Origin: Phymorhynchus buccinoides
Taxonomy: Eukaryota > Mollusca > Gastropoda > Neogastropoda > Raphitomidae
Length of the DNA stretch: 64,000 nt
Assembly (NCBI GenBank): GCA_017654935.2
Contig: CM065690.1
Location: 372,443-436,442, forward strand
Reading direction: 5' to 3'
The position numbers were made by a program, and so were the translations under genes. The first letter of the stretch is position 1; every line of letters begins with the position of its first letter. A model generated the notes under the pieces. It saw nothing but the letters and a program-made list of their open reading frames with translations. It made no database searches and was not told the DNA's origin. Shown here piece after piece: positions 22,210 to 35,270 of this stretch.

Positions 22210-23110
22210 GTCAAGAATAAGAATGTATTGAATAAAAATTAAAATAGTAAACGTTTGCAGTAAGATTGTGGGAGTGAAACAGAGCAGTATGAACGCGTTG
22301 TATGAACGACGAGTAAAAGACAAAGGACAAATGATATCGAGTGACTGCAGCCACGGCCTCAGTGGGAGTGAAACAGAGCAGTATGAACGCGTTGTATGAA
22401 CGACGAGTGAAAAACCAAAGGACGAATGATATCCGGGGGGTGGAGTGACTGCAGCCACGGCCTCAGTGGGAGTGAAACAGAGCAATATGAATGCGTTGTA
22501 TGAACGACGAAAGGAAAGACAAAGGACGAATGATATCCAGTGGACTGCAGCCATCGGCCTCAGGGGGAGTGAAACAGAGAAGTATGAATGCGTTGTATGA
22601 GCGATGAGTGAAAGACAAAGTACGAATGATATCCAGTGACTGCAGCCACGGCCTCAGGAAATTTTATGAGCTCTTGCCTTCTGGCAAGTGCTTCCGAACT
22701 CCGAAATTCAAGACTTACTCTTAGAAGTAGAAACAGTTTTTTTACCCGTGTTCATTTCTTTGTTAAATAAATAAGTGCAATATCTGTCTTAATTAGGCTT
22801 CTATATGTTTTAAGGCTTGGTACACATTTTAACAAGCAACAATTTCTTAGCTCCCGCGCGTGTACCGGTATACGTGTGTGTGTGGGGGGTATGTGTGCGC
22901 GGTCAATGCGCGTAGGTAGTAGGCATGGGTGTATGTGTTTGTTCTCTGTCGTTGTTCTTTGTGGATTTGCTATCATTTATGCTGGTTTGCGTGTGGATAT
23001 GTTTGAGTAGGTGCACATGTATCCATTTTTAAATTTATTTATATGACTTATGTAGATATGTTAACTTGTTAATATGATAATATATGACTTTGTTTAAACA
23101 TAAAGTATGC
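22210..23110 (+). mobile_element. LINE 3' fragment with an internal tandem duplication
   Basis: The + strand encodes the end of a CR1/L2-like ORF2: VNVCSKIVGVKQSSMNALYERR, and after a gap KFYELLPSGKCFRTPKFKT near 22656. A 3' UTR runs to about 23110. Between these, a ~100-bp segment starting gtgggagtgaaacagagcag is present about four times (22268, 22364, 22467, 22563), each with small changes. The original LINE needs only one copy, so a coding segment was tandemly duplicated after insertion. Confidence 0.75.
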
Positions 23111-23240
23111 GTGTTTTGTTAAAAAAATAAGTCCCTTGTGTGTGTTGTGCATTTAAAATTATATAATTAAGGTGATTTATCTTAAACGGTAATATTTTCT
23201 GTACTGTTTTAAATTTTTTTTATTTATAATATTGGCAACA
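23111..23240. other. Spacer before 44-bp satellite
   Basis: Short AT-rich spacer without recognisable content. Confidence 0.4.
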
Positions 23241-26200
23241 TTTTGTTTTAACCCTTTCACCCCCAAAGTAGCGTTTTATCACCACAGTGATTTAACCCTT
23301 TCACCCCCAATGTGGCATTTCAGCACCACAGTGAATTTTACCCTTTCACCGCCAATGTTGCATTCATGCACCACGTGAGTTAACCTTCACCCCCCAATGT
23401 GCATTTCAGCACCAAGTGATTTAACCTTACCCCAATGTGGCATGTTCAGCACCCAAAAAAAAAAAAAAAAAACAGTGATTTAACCCTTTCACCCCCATTG
23501 TGGCATTTCAGCACCACAGTGATTTAACCCTTTCACCCCCAATGTGGCATTTCAGCACCACAGTGATTTAAACCTTTCACCGCCAATGTGGCATTTCAGC
23601 AGCACATTGATTTAACACCCATGTCACCCCAATGTGGCATTTTCAGCACCCAATGTTTAACCCTTTCACCGCCAGTGTTTCATTTTAGCACCACAGTGAT
23701 TTAACCGCATTTCAAACCCCCAATGTCTCATTTTAGCATCACAGTGGTTTAACCCTTTCACCGCCATTGTTGCATTTATGCACCACAGTGGTTTAGCCCT
23801 TTCACCGCCAATGTGGCATTTCAGCACCACAGTGATTTTAACCCTTTCACCCCCAATGTGGCATTTCAGTACCACAATGGTTTAACACTTTCACCGACAA
23901 TGTTGCATTTTTGCACCACAGTGATTTAACCCTTTCACCCCCAATGTGGCATTTCAGCACCACAATGATTTAACACCCTTTCACCCGCCAATGTGGCATT
24001 TTTGCACCACAGTGATTTAACCCTTTCACCCCCAATGTGGCATTTCAGCACCAGAGTGAAAAAAAAAAAAAAAAAAATAAAAAAAGAAAAAAAAAAAAAG
24101 CAAAAAAGATCATACAAAAAAAAAAAGGAAAAAAACAAAAAAGTGATTTAACCCTTCACCCCCCAATGTGGCATTTCAGCACCACAGTGATTTCAACCAT
24201 TTTCACCCCCAATCGTGGCCATTCCAGCACCAGTGGAATTGAACCCTATCACCGCCAATGTCGCATTTTATCACCACAGTGATTTAACCCTTTCACCGCC
24301 AAAGTGGAATTTCAGCACCACAGTGATTTAACACTTTCAACCCCCAATGTGGCATTTATGCACCACAATGATTTAAACCTTTCAACGCCAATGTGGCATT
24401 TCAGCACCACAATTGTTTAACCCCTGTGTCACCCCCAAGGTAGCATTATAGCACCACAGTGATTTAACCCATTCACCGCCAAAGTCGCGTTTTATCACCA
24501 CAATGATTTAACCCTTTCACCCCCAATGTTGGCATTTCAGCACCACAGTGGTTTAACCCTTTCACCGCCATTGTTGCATTTATGCACCACAGTGGTTTAG
24601 CCCTTTCACCGCCAATGTCGCATTATAGCACCACAATGATTTAACACCCATTTCACCCCCAATGTGGCATTTCAGCACCACAGTGTTTTAACCCTTTTCA
24701 CCCCAAATGTGGCCATTTCAGCACCACAGTGATTTATACTCCGTTCGCCGCCAATGTTGCATTTCAGCACCACAGTGATTTAACCCTTTCACCCCCAAAG
24801 TCGCATTATAGCACCACAATTATTTAACGCCTTGCACCCCACAATGTGGCATTTTCAGCACCCAACAGTGATTTTAACCCTTTTCACCCCCAATGTGGGC
24901 ATTTTCAGCAACCACAGTGATTTAACCCTTTCATCGCCAATGTCGCATTTTTGTACCACAGTGATTTAACCCTTTCACTGTCAATGTTGCATTTTAGCAC
25001 CACAGTGTTTTAACCCTTTCACCGCCAATGTCGCGTTTCAGCACCACAGTGATTTAAACCTTTCACCGCCAAACTCGCATTTCAGAACCCACAGTAATTT
25101 AACCCTTTCACCGCCCAATGTGGCATTTCAGCACCACAGTGATTTAACACCTTTCACCCCCAATGTGGCATTTCAGCACCACAGTGATTTAACCCATTCA
25201 CCGCCAAAGTCGCATTATTGCACCACAATGATTTAAACCCTTTCACCCCCAATGTGGCGTTTCAGCACCACAGTGATTTAACCCTTTCACCCCCAATGTG
25301 GCTTTGCCAGGCACCACAGTGATTTAACCCTTTCACCCCCAATGTGGCATTTATGCACCACAATGATCTAACACCCTTGTCACCCCCAATGTAGGCATTT
25401 CAGCACCACATTGGGGGGGGGGTGATTAACCCTTTCACCCCCAATGTTGCATTTCAGCTCACAGTGGATTTAACCCTTTCACCCCCAATGTGGCATTTCA
25501 AGCACCACAGTGATTTAACCCTTTCACCGGCAAATGTCGGCATTTCAGCACCACAGTTGAATTTACCCCTTTCACCACCAAAGTAGCGTTTTATCACCAC
25601 AGTGATTTAACCCTTTCACCCCCAATGTGGCATTTCAGCACCACAGTGATTTAACCCTTTCACCCCCAATGTGGCATTTCAGCACCACATTGATTTTTAA
25701 CCCTTTTCACCCCCAATGTGGCATTCAGGCACCACAGTGGATTTAACCCTTTCACCCCCAATGTTGCATTTTCAGCACCACAGTGATTTAACCCTTTCAC
25801 CCCCAATGTGGCATTTCAGCACCACAGTGATTTAACCCTTTCAACGCCAAAGTCGCATTTAAGCACCACCGTGTTTTAACCCTTTCACCGACAAAGTCGC
25901 ATTTTAAGCACCACAGTGATTTAACCCTTTCTCCCCCATGTGGCATTCAGCACACAGTGATTTAACCTTCACTCCCCATGTGGCATTTTCAGCACCAAGT
26001 GATTTAACCCTGTTCCCCCAATGTGCCATTTTCAGCACCACAGTGATTTTAACCCGTTCACCGCCAATGTCGCATTTAGCACCACAGTGATTTAACCCCT
26101 TTCACCCCAATGTGGCATTTCAGCACCCCAGTGATTTAACCTTTTCACCCCCAATTGGATTTTCAGCACCACAGTATTTAACCCTTTCACCCCCTGCAAT

Positions 26201-26740
26201 GTGGCATTTCAGCACCCACAGTGATTTAAAATCCCGTTCATCACCGCCAATGTCGCATTTTAGCACCACAATGATTTAACCCGGATCACCGCCAATGTCG
26301 CATTTTAGCACCACATGGGAGGTAACCCGTATGTTCATGTAACCCTTTCACCGCCAAAGTCGCATTTGTAGCACCACAGTGATTTAACACCCATGTCATT
26401 AACCCTTTTCACCTAGCGCCAAAGTCCGCATTTTAGCACCACAGATGATTGACACCTATGTCATTAACCCGTTACATTTTGTCACCGCCCCAAGTCGCCA
26501 TTTCAGCAGGGCCACAGTGATTTAACACCCATGTCATTAAACCCTTTCCACCGCCTATGTCCCGCATTTTTAGCACCACAGTGAATTTAACACACCCATG
26601 TCATATTAGGCCTCTTGCACCGCCCTGGGTCGCATTTAAACACCACAGTGATTTTTTTTTTAACACCCATGTTAACCCTTTCAACCCCTTTCACCGCCAA
26701 GGTCGCATTTTAGCACCACAGGGTTTAACACCTATGTAAC
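23241..26740. repeat. 44-bp satellite, left-arm copy (noisy)
   Basis: About 75-80 units of 44 bp with the core tttaaccctttcaccccca and gcaccacagtga. It is the reverse complement of the array at 61765-64000. The left copy has many random single-base indels and homopolymer differences, and a few insertions (for example A-runs near 23456 and 24060), while the right copy is very regular. That points to poor consensus here rather than to faster evolution. Confidence 0.95.
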
Positions 26741-27138
26741 TAAAAGCATCAAATGTGGGAGTCTATTATCCAAAGACCCTGGTTGTCTTAGTCTGGGGAA
26801 GTAAGGATAGACCTTATTATATATTATATGCCACAGAAGAATCCCCAAATACTGCAGATGGATTTTGCTCTCTACCCAGGTAAATGTAATGGAATATTTG
26901 GGCTGAAATATGGCTGGCGGTGAAAGCACTGCTGTTTTGCTTTCAAGTGATAATTATCATCATGATTGTGTGTTTTGATTTAATGGTATTGTAATTTATG
27001 TTTTAGAAGCACATCTTGTTTTCAATGTATATTATAAATGTGTCTTGTTTTAACTGTGTCAATCGCAGACATCACCACTCTTAATTTCTCTCTAAGAGAT
27101 AATAAAGTTGTTTGAGTTGAGTTGAGTTGAGTTGAGTT
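26741..27138 (+). mobile_element. LINE 3' UTR with (TTGAG)n tail, left arm
   Basis: Ends in taagagataataaagttg followed by a pentamer TTGAG repeat, a typical LINE 3' terminus. The reverse-complement copy is at 61376-61760. No coding part remains. Confidence 0.6.
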
Positions 27139-27360
27139 TTGAGTTTTTGGTCCACATCTGTCTGTGTCTGCATGTTACTTTTGGTCCACTCTGTCTGTGT
27201 CTGTATGTTACTTTGGGTCCACTCTGTCTGTGTCTGTCACTTACTTTTTGGTCCACTCTGTCTGTGTCTGCATGTTACTTTTGGTCCACTCTGTCTGTGT
27301 CTGTATGTTACTTTGGGTCCACTCTGTCTGTGTCTGTATGTTACTTTACAATACAGTACA
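27139..27360. repeat. 33-bp minisatellite, left arm
   Basis: Six units containing ctgtctgtgtctg and gttactttgggtcc. Mirrors 61170-61375. It lies directly downstream of the COPB1 exon 3 donor when read on the - strand and carries no exon sequence. Confidence 0.9.
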
Positions 27361-27364
27361 CTAC

Positions 27365-27534
27365 CTGAAGATGGTGTAGATAGCGAGGACAGCATTTCTC
27401 CTGACGTAGGAGTGACGATGCTCTAAGCACTGTCTGATGGAAGGCATCAGAGGCTCCAATAGCTCTGGCTCCTTCAGTTTACACAGAAATCGCAGGGTGG
27501 AGCCCCGGATAAACTCATTGGGATGTTGAAGGTC
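27365..27534 (-). CDS. COPB1: COPB1 exon 3, left-arm copy
   Basis: A 170-bp exon on the - strand, with acceptor cccag (AG at 27536-27535) and donor gtagtg starting at 27364. It encodes the segment [16 protein letters not shown] to AVLAIYTIF plus two bases of the next codon. The translation is identical to that of the copy at 60990-61159. This HEAT-repeat region lies near the N-terminus of beta-COP. Whether this is a second allele, a duplicate or an assembly artefact cannot be decided here. Confidence 0.92.
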
Positions 27535-27790
27535 CTGGGACATAGCAGTAATAACAATATAAATAACATAGTCACACACAGATGATTTACACAGAAATCG
27601 CAGGGTGGAGCCCCGGATAAACTCATTGGGATGTTGAAGGTCCTGGGACATAGCACAGTAATATTGTAATAAACAATAGAATAACATAGTCACACACATG
27701 ATGATTTACACAGAAAAAAGCAGGTGGAGCCCCGGATGAACTCATTGGTGATGTTGAAGGTCCTGGACATAGCACAGTAATAACAATATA
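27535..27790 (-). repeat. Array of COPB1 exon 3 5'-end copies, left arm
   Basis: Two extra copies of the last intron bases, acceptor and first ~57 bp of exon 3 (to the codons for FLCK) lie upstream of the exon on the - strand, near 27586-27642 and 27712-27770. The more distal copy has several indels. Mirror of 60741-60989. Confidence 0.9.
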
Positions 27791-27895
27791 AGTGATAACA
27801 TAGTCCACAGAATATAATAACATGTAGTCAACACCAATATAAGAACATAATAACATAGTCACACAATATAAATAACATAGTCACCACAATCATAT
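27791..27895. repeat. 22-bp satellite remnant, left arm
   Basis: Degenerate units of ataacatagtcacacaatat on one side of the nested insertion. Equivalent to 60625-60740. Confidence 0.75.
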
Positions 27896-29299
27896 AGTAG
27901 TGAAAGCCAACTGTCCCGTGTGTGTGTCTGTGTGTTCTGTCTTTCTGAAACACAAAACAGTGTGGCTTATTAAAAACATTGACGCCGTTTTTCGGGGACT
28001 GAAATCGCTTCAACAATTTGTCCTTTGAGCCCTCACAGTGGGCGAGTGGCAACATGTCCGGCAACCGAGGCGGGCCCGTAGGGTCATTTGCGCCGGATTT
28101 TTCCGTAACAAATGGCAGTGAATAACGCGCTTCCGCCAGGCCTCTCGGCGCCCGTATCTTCGGCGTTTATGGGCCGATTGCCTTCGAATTTGGAAGGTAG
28201 GTGACCGGGGACGGTGACTATCGTTGTGCTAAACCGGAAGCGAATCGGTTGAGAAACGCCCGCGCTACATGCCGCTTCGCCTTTTCACAAATAACTCCGC
28301 CGTTTCTTAACCGAATCGCCTGAAAATTTTCTGTCAGGCTTTGCTATGACCCGGGCAAAGCATGGCAGGAAATTTGAACAGCATCTGTTCATAAATGCGC
28401 GCGAAAAGCACCAATTTACAGTTTTGCTCACTAAGGCGACGAAACGACATCTGTCGAAACGTGCTGTTTATTAAGGGGGGGCAGGAGACCATGGTTCACA
28501 CAGTGCTGGGGTGAATCAGTAGGTCACGCCAGCTGGTTATGGGGTGGGGTAGGGGGTGGTGGCGCGTGGATGGGCGGAGAGAAGATGGTGGGGGGGAGGC
28601 CTTCAGTGGAGATTACAAGGGGATGGACACTACACATATCTGTATTGGTTAAAAAAATCGGGACTTCACTGGTTTAGCACTGCCTCCGGGCATTGCCTCC
28701 AGTATTATTCCAACCATATTTGTAATTTACAAATGTCCCCACACATTTTTGTAAGTAACGCCCCAAGGCCGAAACTATGATTATGAAACACTCTTTCTGT
28801 GATAGGTAAAGATGTGCCCCCCCCCCTGAAAAGAAAGACCGGTAAAGGTAAAGATGTGCCACCCCCACCCCCCCCTGCATTTCTCGGTTAATTCTATTTT
28901 TCCGTTTTTGCCTTTCTTACCATACATAAAGCTGTATTTTAGGAACATTTTTAGCTAATAACCTTTTTGGAATACTAATCCTAGCCCTAACCCTAGCCCT
29001 AAACCTAACCCTACCCCCCACTATGTACTGCAGTACACCGCGATTTGTCACAGTTGTGGTTCGTTGCGTTTTTCCGTCTTATAGGGTGGGGGGTAGGGTT
29101 AGGGTTAGGGTTAGGGATAGGGTTAGTATTCCAAAAAGGTTATTAGCTAAAAATGTTCCTAAAATACAGCTTTTATGTATGGTAAGAAAGGCAATAACGG
29201 AAAAATAGAATTAACCGAGATAGGTAGGGGGGGGGCACATCTTGCAGATAAGTCCCCGGAGCAAGTAAATGTGGGGAGGGGGTAGGTGTAGGGAGAGAG

Positions 29300-29331
<32 letters not shown>

Positions 29332-30000
29332 TGTGTGTGTGTGGGTGTGTGTGTGTGTATGTGCGTGTGCGTGCGCGCGCGAGTGAGTGTGTGTGTGTGT
29401 ATATGTATATGTGCGTGCCTGCGTGGGTGGGGGTGGTGTGTGTATGTGTATGCCTATTAGCATGTGTGTGAGCGATTATTTGTTTTTGTTGTTGAATTTC
29501 TTGCTTTTTAATTTTTGTTGTTGTTAAGCGCATAGAGCGAATATAGGGGTGGTAGACCCCCCCCCCCCCCCCCATTGCTTAGGTAACTACCTCTTTCCGC
29601 ACCTTCTGTCATCACTACCTCTTCTTTCATTCTGCCTTTTCCCTTTGCTTGCTGTTATCTACTATCTTTCTGCCTTTCCGGTCCATTCTCCTGCCTTTTT
29701 TCAAGAAATACTTTCAAAAAAGATTTCCTCCAGCCAAAGTCAGACATGCTGGGCCTAATTATTCTTACTTAGGCGCATAACAGCAGCATGATGCATCTAC
29801 GTTCGTAATTGACAGAAATTCTCCTGCCTTTTTTCAAGAAATACTTTCAAAAAGATTTCCTCTAGCCGAAGTCAGACATGCTGGGCCTAATTATTCTTAC
29901 TTAGGCGCATAACAGCAGCATGATGCATCTACGTTCGTAATTGACAGAAACATGCCTGAACGATCCAAGAACAAGAACTTAGAAGACGAAGAAGAAGAAG

Positions 30001-30043
<43 letters not shown>

Positions 30044-30885
30044 GTGCGCGAGGTCAAAGTGAAACCCCCCCTGAAATGAAAGACCTTACACGTTTGTGAT
30101 CCATTTTCTTGGAAGGTGAAATGCTGCCTTCTTCTTAGAAATGTAAAACCGAAAGTTTCACTTTCGTGTGTTTGAGACTGGCTCAAAGAAGGTCCAAGGA
30201 AAGATCTTTCACTGCCATTGACATGCTGGCCTAATTATGCTTACTTAGGCGATAACTGCAGCATGATGCATCTACGTTCATAATTGACAGGAAAATGCCT
30301 GAACGACCGAAGAAGAAGAATAACGAAGAGGAAGAAGAACTACAACTCTCTCTCTATAGCCTGAGTCGAAAAAAAAGTGATGTTAGCCAGGGGGATAGGA
30401 GGGGGTGGGGGGGGTGGGGGGGGGGGGTGCGCGCGCGTGCGCGCGGTCAAAGTTTAAATCATGATGAAACATTTTCTGGTATAGGTCAAGATGTGCCAAC
30501 CCCCTACATTTCTCACGGTCTATATCTCTGTCTCTCTCTCTCTCTGTCTCTGTCTGGTCTGTCTCTCTCTTGTCTATGTGCCTGGCTTCCGCGGGCGGAG
30601 GACGTTAAACAAATGTTCACTCAAAATCACAACACGGAACAGCAGTTGTCCTCTTTGTTTCTTTGTTTCTGTCTTTCTGTCTGTCTGTCTCGCTAGGTAC
30701 TTCTTCTTCGAATTTGGAAGGTAGATGACGATGACGGTGACGATCCCTGTGCCAAACCGGTGGGGGGGATGGGGGGGGGGGCAGTGGCGATTACACCGGG
30801 ATGAGACTACACGTATCTGTATTAATTTAAAAAATCGGGGACTTTACTGGTTTTAGCTATATAGTGAAAAGCCAACTTGTCCGTG

Positions 30886-30916
<31 letters not shown>

Positions 30917-31282
30917 TGTGTGTCTGTGTGTGTGTGTGTGTGTTCTGTCTGAACACACGAAACGGGCCTTATAACTCCGCCGTTTTTCGACCTGATCGCT
31001 TCAAATTTGCTGTGAGCCTTTAACGGGGCGATGGCAACGGCAACACCGAGGCGGCCGTGTCATTTGCGCGGTTCGGCAAATGCGCGAAACGCGCGCTATA
31101 CGCCGCTTCACCTTTTCACGCATTACTCCGCCGTTTCTTAACCGAATTGATTCAATTTTGCTGTCAGGCTTTCTATGGCCCGGACAAAGCCTAGCAGCAA
31201 ATTGGAAGAGAATCGGGAGAGCGCGTCACTCTCAGAGCAGCGCCAACGGGAAACGGGGCCTTATAACTCCGCCGTTTCTTAA
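27896..31282. mobile_element. Nested insertion inside the 22-bp satellite, left arm
   Basis: A ~3.4-kb block splits the 22-bp array. It contains several dispersed-repeat modules: aacggcggagttat-type segments near 28270-28330, 30975 and 31120-31280, the fold-back element at 28870-29225, GT and CT microsatellites, and duplicated ~130-bp segments at 29680-29945. It mirrors 57171-60624 and has no transposase or other gene. Confidence 0.7.
28870..29225. mobile_element. Fold-back element with telomere-like arms, left arm
   Basis: Two arms of roughly 130 bp are inverted copies of each other. The left runs from cggttaattctatttttccg through tagctaataacc to CCCTAA units. The right runs from TTAGGG units back through ggttattagctaaaaatg to aatagaattaaccgag. 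They are separated by a short loop with ctgcagtacaccgcgatttg. This is the form of a hairpin MITE. The arms carry several CCCTAA/CCCTAG hexamers next to the loop. Confidence 0.8.
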
Positions 31283-32110
31283 CAATAACATAGTCACACA
31301 ATATAAATAACTGTCACACAATATAAATAACATAGTCACACAATATAAATAACATAGTCACACAATAAATAACATAGTCACACAATATAAATAACTGTCA
31401 CACAATATAAATAACATAGTCACACAATATAAATAACATACAGTCACACAAAATAAATAACATAGTCACACAATATAAATAACATACAGTCACACAATAT
31501 AAATAACATACAGTCACACAATATAAATAACAGTCACACAATATAAATAACATAGTCACACAATATAAATAACAGTCACACAAAATAAATAACATAGTCA
31601 CACAATATAAATAACATACAGTCACATAAAATAAATAACATAGTCACACAATATAAATAACAGTCACACAATATAAATAACATAGTCACACAATATAAAT
31701 AACATACAGTCACACAAAATAAATAACATAGTCACACAATATAAATAACATACAGTCACACAAAATAAATAACATAGTCACACAATATAAATAACATAGT
31801 CACACAATATAAATAACATAGTCACACAATATAAATAACATAGTCACACAATATAAATAACATAGTCACATAATATAAATAACATAGTCACACAATATAA
31901 ATAACAGTCACACAATATAAATAACATAGTCACACAATATAAATAACATACAGTCACACAAAATAAATAACATAGTCACACAATATAAATAACATAGTCA
32001 CACAATATAAATAACATAGTCACACAATATAAATAACATACAGTCACACAATATAAATAACTGTCACACAATATAAATAACATAGTCACACAATATAAAT
32101 AACAGTCTCA
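31283..32110. repeat. 22-bp satellite, left arm
   Basis: About 37 units of 22 bp (ataacatagtcacacaatat plus two bases) with short variants that have cagtcac or ctgtcac. Mirrors 56466-57170. Confidence 0.95.
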
Positions 32111-32210
32111 CACAGATGATCTGGTTCCTTCAGTTTACACCAGAATATCAACATGAGGTCAGGGATAAACTCATTGGGATGTTGAAAGTTCAAGAATAAT
32201 ATTATAATGC
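32111..32210 (-). repeat. Decayed COPB1 exon 3 copy, left arm
   Basis: Read on the - strand, this piece has ttcaacatcccaatgagttt and later gtgtaaactgaaggaaccag. Both come from exon 3, with a diverged middle. Mirror of 56390-56465. It is an old partial copy of the exon 5' half. Confidence 0.8.
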
Positions 32211-33476
32211 ATCAGTATCAGCACATTTAATACATCATTATCCCATGGTTATCCCATGATTAGATCCCACATATTTATCACAGGATTATCTCACCCTTCC
32301 AGGTAGGCAGTCACACACCAGGAATCATTGCCGGCATCAGCTTGCCGTCAGGGTGGTACTTAGGCACCACCTTATTTCATCATTATCCCAGCATTATCCC
32401 ATGATTATCTCACCTTCCTGTAGGCGTCACACACCAGGATCATTTCCTGCATCAGCTTGCCATCAGGGTGGTACTTAGGCACCACCATATTTCATCATTA
32501 TCCCAGCATTATCCCAGCATTATCTCACCTTCCTGTAGGCGTCACACACCAGGATCATTTCCTGCATCAGCTTGCCGTCAGGGTGGTACTTAGGCACCAC
32601 CATATTTCATCATTATCCCATGATTATCCCATGATTATCTCACCTTCCTGTAGGCGTCACACACCAGGATCATCTCCTGCATCAGCTTGCCGTCAGGGTG
32701 GTACTTAGGCACCACCATATTTCATCATTATCCCATGATTATCCCATGATTATCTCACCTTCCTGTAGGCGTCACACACCAGGATCATCTCCTGCATCAG
32801 CTTGCCGTCAGGGTGGTACTTAGGCACCACCATATTTCATCATTATCCCATGATTATCCCATGATTATCTCACCTTCCTGTAGGCGTCACACACCAGGAT
32901 CATTTCCTGCATCAGCTTGCCGTCAGGGTGGTACTTGGGCACCACCTTATTTCATCATTATCCCAGCATTATCCCAGCATTATCTCACCTTCCTGTAGGC
33001 GTCACACACCAGGATCATCTCCTGCATCAGCTTGCCGTCAGGGTGGTACTTAGGCACCACCATATTTCATCATTATCCCATGATTATCCCATGATTATCT
33101 CACCTTCCTGTAGGCGTCACACACCAGGATCATTTCCTGCATCAGCTTGCCGTCAGGGTGGTACTTAGGCACCACCTTATTTCATCATTATCCCAGCATT
33201 ATCTCATCATTATCCCAGCATTATCTCACCTTCCTGTAGGCGTCACACACCAGGATCATTTCCTGCATCAGCTTGCCATCAGGGTGGTACTTAGGCACCA
33301 CCATATTTCATCATTATCCCAGCATTATCCCATCATTATCCCATGATTATCTCACCTTCCTGTAGGCGTCACACACCAGGATCATTTCCTGCATCAGCTT
33401 GCCGTCAGGGTGGTACTTAGGCACCACCATATTTCATCATTATCCCAGCATTATGATTATCCCATGATTATCTCAC
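32211..33476 (-). repeat. Array of COPB1 exon 2 3'-end copies, left arm
   Basis: About ten units of ~115-125 bp, each with the last ~71 bp of exon 2 (encoding [10 protein letters not shown] or a variant, to CDAYRK) and the donor gtgag plus about 40 bp of intron (repeats of gataatcatg). Mirror of 55125-56330. Open frames on the + strand here are antisense by-products. Confidence 0.92.
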
Positions 33477-33739
33477 CTTTCTCTTTGTTTTTTTATTGTT
33501 GTTGGCTTCCACAACAGCGATCATCTCCTGCATCAGCTATGCCTTCAGGGTGGTACTTGGCCCCACACCTCCCAGAAGACCAGCAGCAGCTTCTTGATGG
33601 TGTGTTCCTGCAGCGGCATGACGAAGCGAATGACCGTCATCAGCAGGGACGTCATCTTCTCTCCGTTCAGCATCATCTGGATCACCTTTAAGTCGAGAGC
33701 ACTTCTCAGAGATGATTCGTTAGTGTGTTCTCCTTTTCT
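33477..33739 (-). pseudogene. COPB1: COPB1 exon 2, left-arm copy, damaged
   Basis: On the - strand the exon starts after an acceptor at 33741-33740 and shows the central part [20 protein letters not shown] intact. Near its start (about 33680-33735) it has inserted and deleted bases that change the frame. At its end the codons for [12 protein letters not shown] are frameshifted, and the terminal CDAYRK segment is replaced by unrelated sequence (about 33485-33515). It is 263 bp against 230 bp for the intact exon at 54895-55124. Either a poor consensus or a non-functional duplicate would explain this. Confidence 0.8.
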
Positions 33740-34770
33740 CTGAACATGAATCGTAGAGAGTGTGACATTTAGCATCAGTGTCAGGCATAAAGACGTCATC
33801 TTCTCTCTGTTCAGCATCATCTGGATCACCTTCTTCAGAGCTTCGATCTTCGTTCGTGTGTCTCCTTTTTCTGAAAGTAGAAAGATGTGGGTGAAAGAGA
33901 CAGAGAGACATAAAGAGGAATGGAGAGACAGACAGAGAGAAACAGGGACGTACAGACCAATGGTTCCCACCCACCAATCTTTTTTTGTTTTTTTCCCCCC
34001 ACCCCCCCCTCTTTTTCCCCCGTTCAGCATCATCTGAATCACCTTCTTCAGTGCCCCAATCTCTGTGCATGTGTCCCCGTTCTCTGAAAATAGAGAGAAT
34101 AAAGAGACAGACAGAGACAGACATGCCATCTTCTCCCTGTTCAGCATCATCTGAATCACCTTCATCAGTGCCCCAATCTCTGTGCATGTGTCCCCGTTCT
34201 CTGAAAATAGAGAGAATAAAGAGACAGACAGAGACAGACATGCCATCTTCTCCCTGTTCAGCATCATCTGAATCACCTTCATCAGTGCCCCAATCTCTGT
34301 GCATGTGTCCCCGTTCTCTGAAAATAGAGAGAATAAAGAGACAGACACAACCGTCTGTTATGTATTACAGACCTCCCATCTTTCTCCACTGCCCCCAAAA
34401 ACCTCAAAAAAAAGAAAAACAACAAGACTTGCTCTGTTCAGCATCACTGATCACCTTCTTCTGCCAATGATGTATGTGTTGCACATGGGACTGGTACCCA
34501 GGTCCTGTGTAACATAGAGAGTATATAAAGAGACCAGAACAGAATGACATAGAGCAGGACATGACATCTGTTCTCCCTGTGTCAGAACATCTCTCTTGAA
34601 TCACCTTCTTCAGTGCCCCAATCTCTGTGCATCAGTTTGTATATACGGCCGTTCTCTGAAAAATTTAGACAACAACACAATAAAGAGACAGACATGCCGT
34701 CTTCTTCCTGTCAAGCCAAATCTGGATCCCTTTCAGTGCTTTGATCTTTGTTTGAGCTTTTCCCTTCTCT
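33740..34770 (-). repeat. Array of COPB1 exon 2 5'-end copies, left arm
   Basis: Units of ~117-125 bp hold, on the - strand, a polypyrimidine tract, the acceptor ttttcag and the first ~75 bp of exon 2 (reading [15 protein letters not shown]). Mirror of 54026-54894. An N-terminal older copy (AQTKIKALKG) is near 34665-34765. The distal copies near 34400-34620 are heavily damaged. Confidence 0.92.
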
Positions 34771-34905
34771 GCAAGAACAGAGAGAAAGTGGGTTAGGAAT
34801 GAGAGAATGTTTTCAAGAAAAAAGAGAGGGTTGGTGTGAGAGAAGAACACAAAAGTGCAACAAAGAAGAAATGAAATATATACTCTGCAGTCAGATCTGT
34901 GTATC
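34771..34905. other. Unassigned spacer
   Basis: AT/AG-rich spacer before the pogo-like terminus. Mirror of about 53895-54020. Confidence 0.4.
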
Positions 34906-35270
34906 TATCTTATACAGTCGAATATGCTTAAGTCGACGTGCCAGCGGCAATAGATTTTATGTCGAGTTATGCGTCAGAGGTCTGCGGACTTTACAACATC
35001 CGTTCAGGTCGGAACGCATCTCGAACTCACAGACGTCTTTTAGGAAAAAAATGTCGTCTGGTCCGTCAGTTGGATATGTCGACTTTATAGACGTTTTTTT
35101 TAAAACATGTCGACTTATCCGTCAGTCGGATATCTCGACTTCACAGACGTTTTCAGGAAAAAAATGTCGACTTATCCGTCAGTTGGACATATCGACTTCA
35201 CAGATACTTTCAAGAAGATAGTGTTGACTTATACTCTCGTTTCGATAGTGAGTGTCGTCTGCACCTAAGT
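34906..35270. mobile_element. Pogo/Tigger-like terminus with gtcgac subrepeats, left arm
   Basis: Begins tacagtcgaatatgcttaag and continues with about four ~57-bp subunits containing gtcgacttatccgtcag and tcggatatctcgacttcac. Such cagtcgaa starts with repeated tcgactta-type subunits are typical of non-autonomous pogo/Tigger elements with TA targets. A related inverted end is at about 39900-40125. Confidence 0.5.

Noticed and set aside
23241..26740. CRISPR-like direct repeats in the 44-bp and similar arrays
   Set aside because: Units are contiguous without unique spacers, no cas genes are present, and the genome is eukaryotic.
32290..33476. + strand frames reading GTTIFHHYPSIIPALSHLP
   Set aside because: They are antisense to the COPB1 exon 2 boundary array.
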